The notes below the pieces were generated by a model. It saw only the letters and a list, made by a program, of their open reading frames with translations, searched no databases and had not been told where the DNA came from. Below, piece by piece: positions 15,168 to 24,136 of a stretch of 64,000 nucleotides of DNA. The position numbers and the translations under genes were made by a program. This DNA comes from Acidobacteriota bacterium (GTDB taxonomy: Bacteria > Acidobacteriota > Terriglobia > Terriglobales > Acidobacteriaceae), in assembly GCA_023410055.1 (NCBI GenBank), contig JAEYQK010000062.1:10926-74925 (forward strand). The letters are read 5' to 3'. Within the stretch, counting starts at the first letter, position 1. The number at the start of each line of letters is the position of its first letter.

Positions 15168-15947
15168 TTGGACCATCCTAACGGTTCCCTCTCGCGCAAG
15201 CTCGCAAGCAAGGTTCCTGCCGTCACAGTAGCGTTCTGGATCGTTAAGATCTTTGCGACCACGGTTGGTGAAACCGGTGGCGATGCCCTCTCAATGACGC
15301 TCAATCTCGGGTATCTTGTCAGCAGCGCGATCTTCCTGACATTCTTTGCCGTAACGGTCGCCACTCAGATCGCCTCCCGCCGCTATCACCCCGTCTCGTA
15401 TTGGCTGGTAGTCGTGGCTACTACCACCGTCGGCACCACCACATCCGATTACCTCGACCGCACGGTCGGCTTGGGATATCCCAAAAGCTCGGCGCTTCTG
15501 TTCTGCGGAGTGGTCGCCGTCCTTGTGACCTGGCGCGTGACGACCGGGCACCTCCAGTTTCAGAACATCACCTCGCGCCACGACGAGTTCTTCTACTGGC
15601 TTACCATATTGGTATCCAATACGCTTGGAACGGCATTGGGAGATTTCGTCGCTGACAGCGCCGAGATGGGCTTCGAACGCGGCGCTCTGGTCTTCGCCGC
15701 CCTGCTCGTCGTGGTATTGCTGCTGTACATGTTCACGCGAATCGAGAGAAGCGTCCTTTTCTGGGCGGCATATGTCCTGACGCGCCCCCTCGGCGCCACG
15801 CTAGGAGACACGCTCACCAAACCTACAGCACAGGGCGGGCTGAACCTCGGGCGATTCACATGCACGTTCGTCATTGCCGCCGCCATGGTGATCGTGGTGG
15901 CCGCAACGTCTTTGCGCAGACCAGCCGAAGGGGTGGCGGAAGCGTGA
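15168..15947 (+). CDS. COG4705-type membrane protein with four internal repeats
   Basis: A 259-residue integral membrane protein with about eight hydrophobic segments. A short motif recurs four times: KIFATTVGETGGDAL, VVATTTVGTTTSDYL, ILVSNTLGTALGDFV and YVLTRPLGATLGDTL. Each places a conserved Gly and Asp in the membrane, suggesting a four-fold duplicated transporter-like structure. COG4705 proteins are uncharacterised. The start is TTG at 15168, supported by AGGAGG 9 bases upstream. It overlaps the next gene (TGATG at 15945-15949), so the two are probably co-expressed. Confidence 0.75.
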   Translation: MDHPNGSLSRKLASKVPAVTVAFWIVKIFATTVGETGGDALSMTLNLGYLVSSAIFLTFFAVTVATQIASRRYHPVSYWLVVVATTTVGTTTSDYLDRTVGLGYPKSSALLFCGVVAVLVTWRVTTGHLQFQNITSRHDEFFYWLTILVSNTLGTALGDFVADSAEMGFERGALVFAALLVVVLLLYMFTRIERSVLFWAAYVLTRPLGATLGDTLTKPTAQGGLNLGRFTCTFVIAAAMVIVVAATSLRRPAEGVAEA

Positions 15948-16750
15948 TGCTGCACAGAAACAAGCTTTTGCTGCTAGCCGTTCCGCTGCTCTGGAGTGTG
16001 CTCGCCTTCGCACAGGGCGGCCCGCCCATGCGCACCGATGACCCGGGCACTCCCGGCAACGGCAACTTCGAAATCAACGTAGCCCTCGGATCCGAACGCG
16101 CAGCAAGCGAGCGGTTCTTCGAGGCCCCTGTTCTCGACATCAACTACGGAGTCGGTGATCGAATTCAGTTGAACTACCAGGTCTCCTACGAGTTGCGCGG
16201 CAACGACGAGCAAGCCACGCAGTCCGGACTCGGAAACTCCTCCATTGCCGTGAAGTGGAGGTTTTACGAGAACAAGAAGCTCGATCTCCAGGTGTCCACC
16301 TACCCACGACTCGACTTCAACAACCCGACTTCATCTGTTGACCGGGGCCTCGCCGATCACGGCTTACGCTTCTTGCTACCGGTAGAAGTAACTAAGAGGG
16401 TCGGCCCAATCGATCTCAACGCCGAGGGAGGTTACGCCTGGAAGCAGTACGGACCCGACGAGTACATCACCGGCGTCGCGATTGGCCGAGAAGTGAACAA
16501 GAAGTTTGAAGTAATGGCCGAGTGGTATTCAACTGGCACTGTCGACGGAGTCGAACGCGACATGTCGGTCGGCGCTGGCACTCGGTACAGGCTAGGCGAA
16601 CATGCAATGCTTATACTGATGGCCGCCCGCGGAGTCGGCCGCAGCGGCATCGACCAACCTCACTTCATCGGCTACGGTGGAATCCAGTTCTCCTTCGCCG
16701 GCCGCCACAACCCCAAAGCGCACGAGAAACCTGACGCCGGAGATCGATGA
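15947..16750 (+). CDS. Outer-membrane beta-barrel protein (MetA phenol-degradation transporter type)
   Basis: A 267-residue protein with a cleaved signal peptide (MLHRNKLLLLAVPLLWSVLAFAQ). It continues GGPPMRTDDPGTPGNGNFEINVA, a start often seen in the Phenol_MetA_deg-like family. Alternating amphipathic strands follow, ending in GYGGIQFSF, consistent with a small barrel in the outer membrane. The ATG overlaps the stop of the COG4705 gene. Ligand unknown. A partnership between inner- and outer-membrane proteins is suggested only by the overlap. Confidence 0.75.
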   Translation: MLHRNKLLLLAVPLLWSVLAFAQGGPPMRTDDPGTPGNGNFEINVALGSERAASERFFEAPVLDINYGVGDRIQLNYQVSYELRGNDEQATQSGLGNSSIAVKWRFYENKKLDLQVSTYPRLDFNNPTSSVDRGLADHGLRFLLPVEVTKRVGPIDLNAEGGYAWKQYGPDEYITGVAIGREVNKKFEVMAEWYSTGTVDGVERDMSVGAGTRYRLGEHAMLILMAARGVGRSGIDQPHFIGYGGIQFSFAGRHNPKAHEKPDAGDR

Positions 16751-16794
16751 CTAGGTTCGGGGTGCACGGCGGGCCCCCGGCCAGCCGTGCCGGG

Positions 16795-17346
16795 CTAGAG
16801 GTATCTTTCCCTAAGGATCCTGATATGGTGCGCCGCGTGTCCGGAAATGATGTACGCGAGGGAACGGACCGTGAAAGGGTTGCCGCATGCGACGCCGGTT
16901 CGCATCCAGGCATCGGGGGGCAGATTGGCGTAGAGCGAAATCGTTGCGAGTCGCACGGTCCTGAACTCCTCGACGTGGGCGGCCCAGGAGATACGGTCCG
17001 CTTCTGCCCCAGACGCGGCAATATCCTGATCGAAGCTCTCCAATGGCGTCTGAAATCTGCGGGCGAACCAAAGGGCGCGAAACGCCATGGCACGCTCAGT
17101 GTCGGTAACATGGTTCAGCACCTGGCGAATGCTCCATTTCTCAGGAGCATAGCGATGCGTTGACCGCTCTTCCGACATGGTCGTAAAAAGCGCGAGCGTG
17201 TCGTCCATCTGGCTGACGAATGCGGCCTGAGGGTCGTTCCCCTCGACCTGATCGATGTATGTGAAGTAGTAATGGGCGGCTTCTGATTTTTCCGGGCGTC
17301 CGAGCATCTCTGATTGTTGCTCAGAATAATGAGTGTTGTCGATCAT
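16795..17346 (-). CDS. DinB family protein
   Basis: A 183-residue four-helix-bundle protein. The sequence EKWSIRQVLNHVTDTERAMAFR and the C-terminal SGHAAHHIRIL supply the three-His metal site of the DinB/YfiT superfamily. Members include thiol-dependent S-transferases and hydrolases, mostly with unknown substrates. Cytoplasmic, monocistronic, convergent with the barrel gene at 15947. A second DinB relative is at 48182. Confidence 0.8.
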   Translation of the reverse strand: MIDNTHYSEQQSEMLGRPEKSEAAHYYFTYIDQVEGNDPQAAFVSQMDDTLALFTTMSEERSTHRYAPEKWSIRQVLNHVTDTERAMAFRALWFARRFQTPLESFDQDIAASGAEADRISWAAHVEEFRTVRLATISLYANLPPDAWMRTGVACGNPFTVRSLAYIISGHAAHHIRILRERYL

Positions 17347-17607
17347 CTAAGAACGGGCGGCTGCCCAATCCTCGCGCGACAAAAAGCAATCCAGGGTGCC
17401 TAACATTGATAAAAGATTGCCGTTCACTCGGGCAATCAGCGCCTCCCCTTCGATTTCAATCACTTGCGTTGGAGATGCACTGCTCATAACGCGTTCATCC
17501 AGCGCTCACCCAAGAATCACCTGACGAATCACCTCCCGTGCATTGTTGAGTTCGCGGCTTCGGGGCAGAGTCGAGGCATACATGGAGCACAGCTCCGGGA
17601 GGCAAAT
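17347..17607. other. Intergenic region between divergent genes
   Basis: Leader region of the secreted protein at 17608 and of the DinB gene. The plus frame is open from 17464, but the upstream residues are not signal-like. No repeat or clear promoter seen. Confidence 0.3.
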
Positions 17608-18021
17608 ATGAAAAGCTCGAAACTACTCACCTTATGTGCAATGTTGCTTCTCCTTGCCCCCGCCTTCGCACAGACGGGCAATGGCAAAGCGAAGATACCG
17701 TTTGACTTTCAGATTGGGAACCAGACGCTGAGCGCCGGTGACTACCGCGTGAAGACGGAGGGGGTCAAGCTGCAACTCAGCCGAATCGGCGGACCCGACT
17801 ACGCGGTCGTTATGACCATCAGCGTTCCCGGTGACCGCGCCAGCAACGGATCACCTCGCCTTGTATTCAACCGCTACGGCGACGAGCACTTCCTCTCGGA
17901 AGCATGGCTCGGTGCAAGCGACAACGGAAACCGTCTGTTCACGTCAGCCAGCGAAGTGCGCCTCGGCCAGAGTATGCAAGATACCGGTGTGTCCGTGGCG
18001 AAGGTTCAGAACACCAAGTAG
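17608..18021 (+). CDS. Small secreted protein of acidobacterial PFDFQIG type
   Basis: A 137-residue protein with signal peptide MKSSKLLTLCAMLLLLAPAFAQ. The mature part begins AKIPFDFQIGNQTLSAGDYRVK and ends with an all-beta segment. I associate the core PFDF.IG...LPAG.Y with a protein family greatly expanded in Acidobacteriota, of unknown function. The ATG is supported by GGGAGG 6 bases upstream. A perfect terminator hairpin follows at 18046. Confidence 0.7.
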   Translation: MKSSKLLTLCAMLLLLAPAFAQTGNGKAKIPFDFQIGNQTLSAGDYRVKTEGVKLQLSRIGGPDYAVVMTISVPGDRASNGSPRLVFNRYGDEHFLSEAWLGASDNGNRLFTSASEVRLGQSMQDTGVSVAKVQNTK

Positions 18022-18045
18022 CGACAATCGTCGATGACTAATGTT

Positions 18046-18069
18046 GGAGCCCAAGCCGACTTGGGCTCC
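18046..18069 (+). terminator. Strong hairpin between convergent genes
   Basis: GGAGCCCAAG-CCGA-CTTGGGCTCC is a perfect 10-bp stem with a four-base loop, then GTTCGTTT. It may end transcription of the 17608 gene and, in reverse, the 18087 gene. Confidence 0.7.
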
Positions 18070-18086
18070 GTTCGTTTCGCGGACTG

Positions 18087-18437
18087 TTAGGGAATGACGA
18101 TTTTGGGGTTCCCGGGATTGCCTCCGAATTGTGGCTCGAGCGCGTACTTGGTTTCTTTCGGAGAGTCCACTTGCACGGAGAGAGTTCTTTCTTCTCCCGC
18201 GATGAGGTCAACGTGCCTCATCCCGAAAACCTCCTCTTCGGAGAAGAACAATGGATGGCTGTGGTTGGCTATGAAGGTGACTTTGCCGTTGGCACTTTTC
18301 CTGCGCGCATACTCATACCTTCTCGCTCGGCAAGTCCGTTCGGCTATGTTGATGGTGATGATTGGATCGTTGTCACAGGGAGCAGGGTTCCCGTCCGCGT
18401 GGAGCTCCTCTGCTGCACGTTTGGCTTCTGGAGACAT
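18087..18437 (-). CDS. Hypothetical protein, all-beta C-terminal domain
   Basis: A 116-residue protein with two Cys in the N-terminal half (PAPCDNDPIITINIAERTCRARRYEYARR) and a beta-rich C-terminus (GKVTFIANHSHPLFFSEEEVFGMRHVDLIAGEERTLSV). The arrangement is compatible with a cupredoxin-like or immunoglobulin-like sandwich, with no certain family. The start is backed by AAGGAGG 4 bases upstream. It lies 27 bases downstream of the winged-helix/TPR gene and may be in its transcript. Confidence 0.6.
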   Translation of the reverse strand: MSPEAKRAAEELHADGNPAPCDNDPIITINIAERTCRARRYEYARRKSANGKVTFIANHSHPLFFSEEEVFGMRHVDLIAGEERTLSVQVDSPKETKYALEPQFGGNPGNPKIVIP

Positions 18438-18464
18438 GGTTCCTCCTTCGTCGTGGGCGGCTCA

Positions 18465-20162
18465 TCATGGCCGCTGCTGAACAGGGTTGCGGTTGGTCCT
18501 GAATTGTTTTGCGATGGTCTGAAAGCGAGGGTCGAGAAGTAATTGCCTGTTTCCTGGATTGTTTTCCAGTTCCGAAAACGTAAACCCCTTGGCGAGCGCT
18601 TTTTTCACGAACGCTAGCGCCGAGCTGCGGTCCCCCAGGTATTCATAGCATTCCGCGGCATTGGCAAGGATAGTGGGGTCGTCCGGAGCTCTTGCCAGCG
18701 CTGCCTCAATCCGCTCAATTGCTTTGTTGCGCTGCTTCTGTCTTGCGTACAACATCCCGACTTCAGCCCCTGCCTCCGTGTCGTCGGCATTAACGTCCGC
18801 GATGCGCTCCACTCGCACAAGTTCCTGGCGATAAGCTTCATCCGCCTCGGGCACTTGGCCCAGCCACTCGTAGGCTAGCCCCAGATTCGACCATGCCCGC
18901 CAGTCAGTGTCATTAATCTGCAGCGCTCTGAGTGTCATCGCGGCCGATTCCGACCAGCGTTTCTGTGTGTAATACAGTGCGCCAAGGTTCGTGTATGCTG
19001 CATAGCTCGGTTGGAATTCGATCGCTTGCTTGAGATGTTTCTCCGCCTGGGCATCGTCTTTCAGCAGTTGCAGCATGGCGCCAAGCGTCGCATGCACCAT
19101 TGCGTTGTCCGGAGTGATTTCCAGCACCTTCTCAAACTGTGCCGCCGCGTCAGCGAACCGCCGTTGACGGTAATAGAATCCGCCCAGTTCGTAATATGCA
19201 CCCCAGTGCTGCGGTCGCAATGCGGCCGCATTCTTGTAGATCGCCTCGGCTTCGTCGATCCGCCCCATACTCGCGTAAATTGAAGCCTTCCCGAGCAGCG
19301 CATCCGGATCTCGCGGTTCCAGTTCCAGTGCCTGCTGGATTTCCTGCAGCGCCAAGTCGTGCTCGCCTTGACCGTTGTGCAGACGCGACAACGTTACGTA
19401 GACGGCCGGCAGTCTTGTGCTGAGTTCTGCCGCACGCCGACAATTCGTTTCGGCTTCCTTGACCCACTCCAGGTTGTGGTCGATCCGGTACTTCGCCCAG
19501 TAAGCCTCGCACAATGCGCTGAACGCGAGTGCAAACTTCGGATCAGCTACGATCGCCTGCCCAAACCGCGAAATCGCCGTGTCGATCTTTCCCGCCTTGT
19601 CCCATCGATCCAAATCTTTCATGCCGCCCAGGTATAGCTCGTGAGCGGCCCTTCCGTTCTTTACAGAGAGCAGTGGCGCACCCCGTCGGACACGCGCTGC
19701 CGTATACGCGTAAATCGCGATGACCAACAGCAAAGCGATGGCTGCTGCAACGACGTAATGGCGGTGCAGCAAAATCCGTAGGCGTCTCCAAAGCGGCGCA
19801 GGCGCCGACTGCTGGTGCCCAGGCTCAAGCGGTTGTTGACGGTCTACATCGCCGATGAAGCGGTATCCGCGCTTGGGGATCGTTTCGATATAGCGTGGAA
19901 TAGTTGGGTCGTCGTCGAGCGCCTGACGCAACTTCTTGATCGCGGTATTTAGACTGTGGTCGAAATCAACGAAGGTATCGGACGGCCAGAGGAGCTGCCG
20001 AAGCTCCTCGCGCGTGACCAGTTCACCGGGATGTTCAAGCAGCAGTTCGAGAATCTGGATGGGCTGGCCCTGAAGTTTCAGCCCGACACCATCCTTGCGC
20101 ACTTGTCCAGATCGAGCGTCGAGCTGGAAGGGTCCGAAGCGGAGTGTTTGCCTCTCGTACAC
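18465..20162 (-). CDS. Winged-helix (OmpR/CadC-type) transmembrane TPR regulator
   Basis: The N-terminal 100 residues form an OmpR/PhoB-type winged helix (LRFGPFQLDARSGQVRKDG...EELRQLLWPSDTFVDFDHSLNTAIKKLRQAL..RYIETIPKRGYRFIG). One membrane helix follows (YVVAAAIALLLVIAIYAYTA), then at least nine TPR units to the C-terminus. This CadC-like layout puts the DNA-binding domain in the cytoplasm and the TPR sensor outside. Such proteins are abundant in Acidobacteriota. The GTG at 20162 has GGAG 5 bases upstream; the frame is open to a TTG at 20225. Target genes cannot be inferred, though the small gene 18087 is adjacent. Confidence 0.82.
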   Translation of the reverse strand: MYERQTLRFGPFQLDARSGQVRKDGVGLKLQGQPIQILELLLEHPGELVTREELRQLLWPSDTFVDFDHSLNTAIKKLRQALDDDPTIPRYIETIPKRGYRFIGDVDRQQPLEPGHQQSAPAPLWRRLRILLHRHYVVAAAIALLLVIAIYAYTAARVRRGAPLLSVKNGRAAHELYLGGMKDLDRWDKAGKIDTAISRFGQAIVADPKFALAFSALCEAYWAKYRIDHNLEWVKEAETNCRRAAELSTRLPAVYVTLSRLHNGQGEHDLALQEIQQALELEPRDPDALLGKASIYASMGRIDEAEAIYKNAAALRPQHWGAYYELGGFYYRQRRFADAAAQFEKVLEITPDNAMVHATLGAMLQLLKDDAQAEKHLKQAIEFQPSYAAYTNLGALYYTQKRWSESAAMTLRALQINDTDWRAWSNLGLAYEWLGQVPEADEAYRQELVRVERIADVNADDTEAGAEVGMLYARQKQRNKAIERIEAALARAPDDPTILANAAECYEYLGDRSSALAFVKKALAKGFTFSELENNPGNRQLLLDPRFQTIAKQFRTNRNPVQQRP

Positions 20163-20356
20163 GCGCACTCCAAGGCAGCAGTGGCGGCGGAAGCCCTCAT
20201 TGCACTTAGAGGGAACGACATTCAAGGCAAGTTGCCACCCGTTTAGCGGAGCAGTTTCGGGCCGGGCCGGTCAGGTGGACAGACAAGCGTTGCGGGGCAC
20301 GACTAAAAACAGGCCCTGACGTGAACCAGCGCAACTTGTGAGCTTAATTGCCCCTT

Positions 20357-21016
20357 CTATTTCATCCCCGAGCGTTCGGTCAGAGTCAGCTTGCCGGCGC
20401 TGACATGCGCATGTAGGCCATACTTGCCGCTGCCGTTCGTCTTGAAGGAGCGGAGAATGCCGCCCTTATTGACCGACCAAGCGTCGGCCGCGAGGTCGCC
20501 CGACGAAACGGAGGCGTAGACGGGACCGTACTGCTTCGCGTCAACGACGTCGATGGTCATGTTGCCAGCTCTTAGTTCGAGGTCCTTGCTGCCCTCAATG
20601 CCTTCGACCGTCAGATTTCCGGCGGTCATTCGCGTATAAAGATTCGTCTTGGCAGGGATGCCGATCTCAACGTGAATGCCGTTGCCCGAAGGCGTCTGGA
20701 TGCGCACGTTTGCCTCGGATCCCTTCACGCCCGCCGCAATCTTCGTAAGCTGCGTGTTGAAAGGGTTCGTGCCGTAGGAAATCGTGATGTGGTCATTGCC
20801 CGATGGCGTGACTTTATAGTCTGCGCCTTCGAGCTCCATCGCGATGGTGCCGCCCTGCACGAACGGCAGGTCTGCGCCGTTTCCGGCAGCGCTCTTGGTC
20901 ACGTCGGTGGTGCTAATCGAGGCGGCCGCAGGTACCTGCGACTTCGGCGAAGAGAAGGCAAATACGGAAACGAGTATGACGGCTACAACTACGACGAGTA
21001 CGATGGTGGCCCGCAT
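20357..21016 (-). CDS. Secreted DUF4097-like beta-helix protein
   Basis: A 219-residue protein with an N-terminal hydrophobic anchor (MRATIVLVVVVAVILVSVFAF). It carries a repetitive beta structure: NLTVEGIEGSKDLELRAGNMTIDVV, VYASVSSGDLAADA, LHAHVSAGKLTLTE. The alternating SSGDL/AGNL steps resemble DUF4097 putative adhesins. GGGAG lies 5 bases before the ATG. It is a single gene, divergent from the coiled-coil module. Likely anchored to the membrane with its domain outside. Confidence 0.65.
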   Translation of the reverse strand: MRATIVLVVVVAVILVSVFAFSSPKSQVPAAASISTTDVTKSAAGNGADLPFVQGGTIAMELEGADYKVTPSGNDHITISYGTNPFNTQLTKIAAGVKGSEANVRIQTPSGNGIHVEIGIPAKTNLYTRMTAGNLTVEGIEGSKDLELRAGNMTIDVVDAKQYGPVYASVSSGDLAADAWSVNKGGILRSFKTNGSGKYGLHAHVSAGKLTLTERSGMK

Positions 21017-21361
21017 AGAATCTCCCGAGCGCTAAGGGTAGCTGCTGCATGATTGTACGCTGGCGCAATTCTGAAAGTTCCGAAATCAGACGTTCGCTGA
21101 CGCAAGCCGCTGTGCGTTCGTGGTTCGGATTGGTGCTATCGAAATTTCTCATTGTCTGCTCAGGGCATAGCTGCTAACGTTTTGTCGCCTAAAAATAGAG
21201 CCTTTTTTTGTGCTGCTACCTAGAAGCTGTAAGTGTGGCCTCCCTGTCGATTCTTGAGAGAGACGATTTACTTCGGGACCCTGGCTAACGACTGGAAGGC
21301 TTTCACCAACAATTGAATACGAAAAACCAACTCTCATTCGACAGGGATAGGAGGTTCAGCA
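21017..21361. other. Intergenic region between divergent genes
   Basis: Contains the leaders of the DUF4097-like gene (minus) and the membrane coiled-coil gene (plus, with AGGAGG at 21349-21354). AT-rich patches occur near 21180-21215. No repeat or conserved RNA structure recognised. Confidence 0.35.
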
Positions 21362-22474
21362 ATGCCGAGCTTCTCGCAACTATTCGGCAATTTCGATGGA
21401 TTCAGCAGTTTCGCCGAACATTTCATTCTGGCCGCTTTTCTCTTCCTCTTGATTGCCGCACTCATTCTTTATCTCTTTGCTCGTGACCGGATGTTTCAGG
21501 TGTTGTTTGGAGTGCTGCGGACAATCGCTTCGTTCTTCACGGGTCCGTTTATTTTCCTCAAGAAACTCGTCGGGCAGATAGCCGATTTTGGCACGCGGGG
21601 AGATTCTGATTTTCGAACCACAGAGCAGTACCTCATCCACCTCTCGCTCACGATGGCTCGTGTAGCCGTAATCGCAGTCGCGATTGCGGGCCTAGCGGGT
21701 TCGATCGTAGCTGGTATCGAAGCCAGCTGGCCCAGGAGCCTGTTGGCCGAAATCGATAATGTTAAGGAGCAGATGGCCAAAGACAAGGTGGAGTTGGGCA
21801 CTGCGACGGACAAACTGGAAAAGTACGACAAGGATTGGCAGAGCAAGCGAGATCAACTCGTCAACCAGTACCGCTCTGAGGCCACGCAGAAGTCCGACGC
21901 TGCTCAACGGGAGAATAATCAAATCGAGAGTTCGGCCAATGCCGATGCGACCCTGGCCCGAGCCCTTGAGCCGATACGCCGGTTTCTTACTGAGAACCAG
22001 AATGCCTCGGATGCTCTTTCCGTTGCTCGCGTTCACGACAACGCCATCCAGTTTGCCGAGCGATTGGCTCTGTCGGACTACGCGAAGGCACAAATCGTGA
22101 AGTACGCCGACAACTGGCAGACGATCATGAATGGACGCCTGCAGGTCAACTCCATCTCAGAAGACCAGCTTCGCGCCCGCATCCAGCCGGACTACCGTCA
22201 ACTTTCTATGGAACGCGATAGCCTCACGGCCCAAGTAGCTCGGGAAGAAGAAGTCCTCTCGTCGCTGCGCAAGAGGGTTAGCTACAGCCCGCTGCCACTG
22301 ATGAGTTCGATCTTCTTTGGGGTGCTCTACTTCATTTTGACCGTCTGGTTCTGCGGCCTCATCCTCGAATGGATCTCGCTATCGGTCTCGGTGGCGCGTG
22401 ATATACGCGACATCCGTGATGTCGCTAAGAACCCCGCCCCGGCGGCAAAGGGCGAAGCTGCGGTTGCACGGTAG
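21362..22474 (+). CDS. Membrane protein with central coiled coil, unknown
   Basis: A 370-residue protein with a hydrophobic segment at about 21-40, another region at 45-65, a third at 95-115 (VAVIAVAIAGLAGSIVAGI), and a C-terminal pair near 315-345. Between them is a long charged helical stretch (DNVKEQMAKDKVELGTATDKLEKYDKDW...REEEVLSSLRKRV). This suggests two membrane ends bridged by a coiled coil in one compartment. No domain family recognised. AGGAGG sits 7 bases before the ATG. It is followed after 65 bases by a second coiled-coil gene, probably its partner. Confidence 0.7.
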   Translation: MPSFSQLFGNFDGFSSFAEHFILAAFLFLLIAALILYLFARDRMFQVLFGVLRTIASFFTGPFIFLKKLVGQIADFGTRGDSDFRTTEQYLIHLSLTMARVAVIAVAIAGLAGSIVAGIEASWPRSLLAEIDNVKEQMAKDKVELGTATDKLEKYDKDWQSKRDQLVNQYRSEATQKSDAAQRENNQIESSANADATLARALEPIRRFLTENQNASDALSVARVHDNAIQFAERLALSDYAKAQIVKYADNWQTIMNGRLQVNSISEDQLRARIQPDYRQLSMERDSLTAQVAREEEVLSSLRKRVSYSPLPLMSSIFFGVLYFILTVWFCGLILEWISLSVSVARDIRDIRDVAKNPAPAAKGEAAVAR

Positions 22475-22479
22475 ACTCG

Positions 22480-22508
22480 CGGGCCGCACGCACTTTCGCT
22501 GCGGCCCG
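22480..22508 (+). terminator. Intercistronic GC hairpin
   Basis: CGGGCCGCA at 22480-22488 pairs with TGCGGCCCG at 22500-22508 (9 bp), followed by GTTCTTC. It lies between the two coiled-coil genes and could attenuate or stabilise the transcript. Confidence 0.4.
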
Positions 22509-22539
22509 GTTCTTCATGAAGTTCTATATGGGGGATGCG

Positions 22540-23847
22540 ATGCGAAGACTCTCTCTCGTATTCACGCTTGTTCTGGTCCTTGTTGCGCCCATGCTCGGCG
22601 CGAAAAAGTCGAATCCAGATCTGGATCGATTCCTTTCGGAACTTCAGGACCACTCGTTCAAGACCAAAATTGTGATTGGAAGCACCGTAGTTGTTTACGC
22701 CCCACAGTACGGTCGAAACATGCCCCGATTCGTGGATACGGAATTGTCGCCCGACGGCACCTTGAAATACTACGTTCGCCACGGTTATGCCGACGGAGCA
22801 AACAACAGGTTTCAATTGTCCGTAGACGGCGCCTATATCAATCCCAATGAGATCACGGAAGCTTACAGCGTTGGCCGATCCGTTTACGTGTCGCGTATCG
22901 ATCTCAAGGATGATCGCATCGAACTCTGGCTCAATGGTTCGTTGCCATCTAGAAACGACCCAACGAACTACGGCAAGCTGAAACTGATGCTGGGAAAGGG
23001 CTACCAATCCTGGGAGTACGACAAGTTCATCGAAGCCCTCTCTAAGGGCTTTCGTATCGAGAGAGTTGAGCGGGTCATCGAACTGGACCGCGACTTCGCG
23101 GCGCTCCAGGGCCAATTGACATCCAAGAAGACAACCTATGAAAGCGCCGATCCGAAGAATGTGCTTGCCCGGAAGAGTGCAGCGGAAGGTCTTCGCGATC
23201 TCTACTTAAAACTCGCTGACAACCGTTCCCAAGTCGCCAGCTTCGGCAAGCCTGATGCGAGCGCGGAGTTCAAGTCGAGCGCGGCTGGGCTAGATGGCGA
23301 GATCAAGGCTCTGACTGAATCAGCAAACCGTCTGAGGCAAGCGGAACTGCGGGCAAAGATGACCACCGCACAGTCAGCGAGCGCCAAAGAAAAGGCGACC
23401 CTGAAGCGGCGGCATCCGGCTTCAAAAACAGAACTGGAATCCATGCGACGTTCTTTAGAACGCTATAACGTTGCCCTTGCCGACCTGCGCAACGTGTATG
23501 ACGAATTGGGCGCAGTTGGCGATCCTCCATCCAGCGATCTGCTCAGCGCGCTGGAACGCGATGAGAAGGATGCAGCTACTCTGGCTGGCACACTGGACGA
23601 GGACCAAAAGCGTCTTGGCGCGCGGGAGGTGGACGACAAGTTCCAGGCTATGCAGTCTAAGCGGGCGCAACTCGAGGCCGACTACATGAGCGCCTTCGGT
23701 TCACCCAAAGAGAGGACAGCGGCCAGTACTTTGCTTGCTCACCTGCGACTAATGTACGAGAATCGCCTCACTGCGGCACGCGCCGGTAACAAGGCAGCCG
23801 CCGCTCAGGCAGATGCACTTCTCAAGGACATTCAGAAGTTCAAATAG
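22540..23847 (+). CDS. Exported coiled-coil protein, unknown
   Basis: About 435 residues. The signal peptide (MRRLSLVFTLVLVLVAPMLGA) leads to a short beta-rich domain (VVVYAPQYGRNMPRFVDTELSPDGTLKYYV...). A long helical region follows with many charged heptads, ending KAAAAQADALLKDIQKFK. The ATG at 22540 has GGGGGA just upstream; the frame is open from 22516. The beta domain with LSPDGTLKYYVRHGYADG is unfamiliar. The gene follows the 21362 membrane protein in the same direction, and both carry coiled coils, so a complex is plausible (inference). Confidence 0.65.
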   Translation: MRRLSLVFTLVLVLVAPMLGAKKSNPDLDRFLSELQDHSFKTKIVIGSTVVVYAPQYGRNMPRFVDTELSPDGTLKYYVRHGYADGANNRFQLSVDGAYINPNEITEAYSVGRSVYVSRIDLKDDRIELWLNGSLPSRNDPTNYGKLKLMLGKGYQSWEYDKFIEALSKGFRIERVERVIELDRDFAALQGQLTSKKTTYESADPKNVLARKSAAEGLRDLYLKLADNRSQVASFGKPDASAEFKSSAAGLDGEIKALTESANRLRQAELRAKMTTAQSASAKEKATLKRRHPASKTELESMRRSLERYNVALADLRNVYDELGAVGDPPSSDLLSALERDEKDAATLAGTLDEDQKRLGAREVDDKFQAMQSKRAQLEADYMSAFGSPKERTAASTLLAHLRLMYENRLTAARAGNKAAAAQADALLKDIQKFK

Positions 23848-24136
23848 TAACGACGGAGGCCCGGTTAATGAAATCTGTGTGGGCGGGTGACCGGGCCTGA
23901 CGGTAACCTCAACTCCGCACGAGAATATCCAGGGTGCCCCATTCTCGCGCAGCGAGGGGCTTTTGACTTCTTGTCCGGCAACGCATACTGGATTTGTAAC
24001 AGGAGCAACGTTGTACGAACCGGGAGCACAATGCGCGTCATCGTCGTTCCATGCGTCTGATGAGCAAATCGGACGTCTCGTCCTCGCCTAGATGCTCCGT
24101 TTCACGGGGCTCCACGGGCCACCTCCTGCAACCAAG
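23848..24136. mobile_element. Decayed copy of the RAYT/REP element
   Basis: From about 23880 to 24060 the sequence is a diverged copy of 13279-13460. It holds the GGGCCTGACGGT segment, a REP hairpin at 23931-23964 that has lost part of its right arm, and the transposase leader (GTTGTACGAA..GGAGCACA.TGCGCGT..TCGT..CCATGC). The transposase body is missing and only a fragment (CGGTTTCACGG-like, about 24101-24110) is left. It is a REP-element scar between the coiled-coil module and the pilin operon. Confidence 0.6.
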
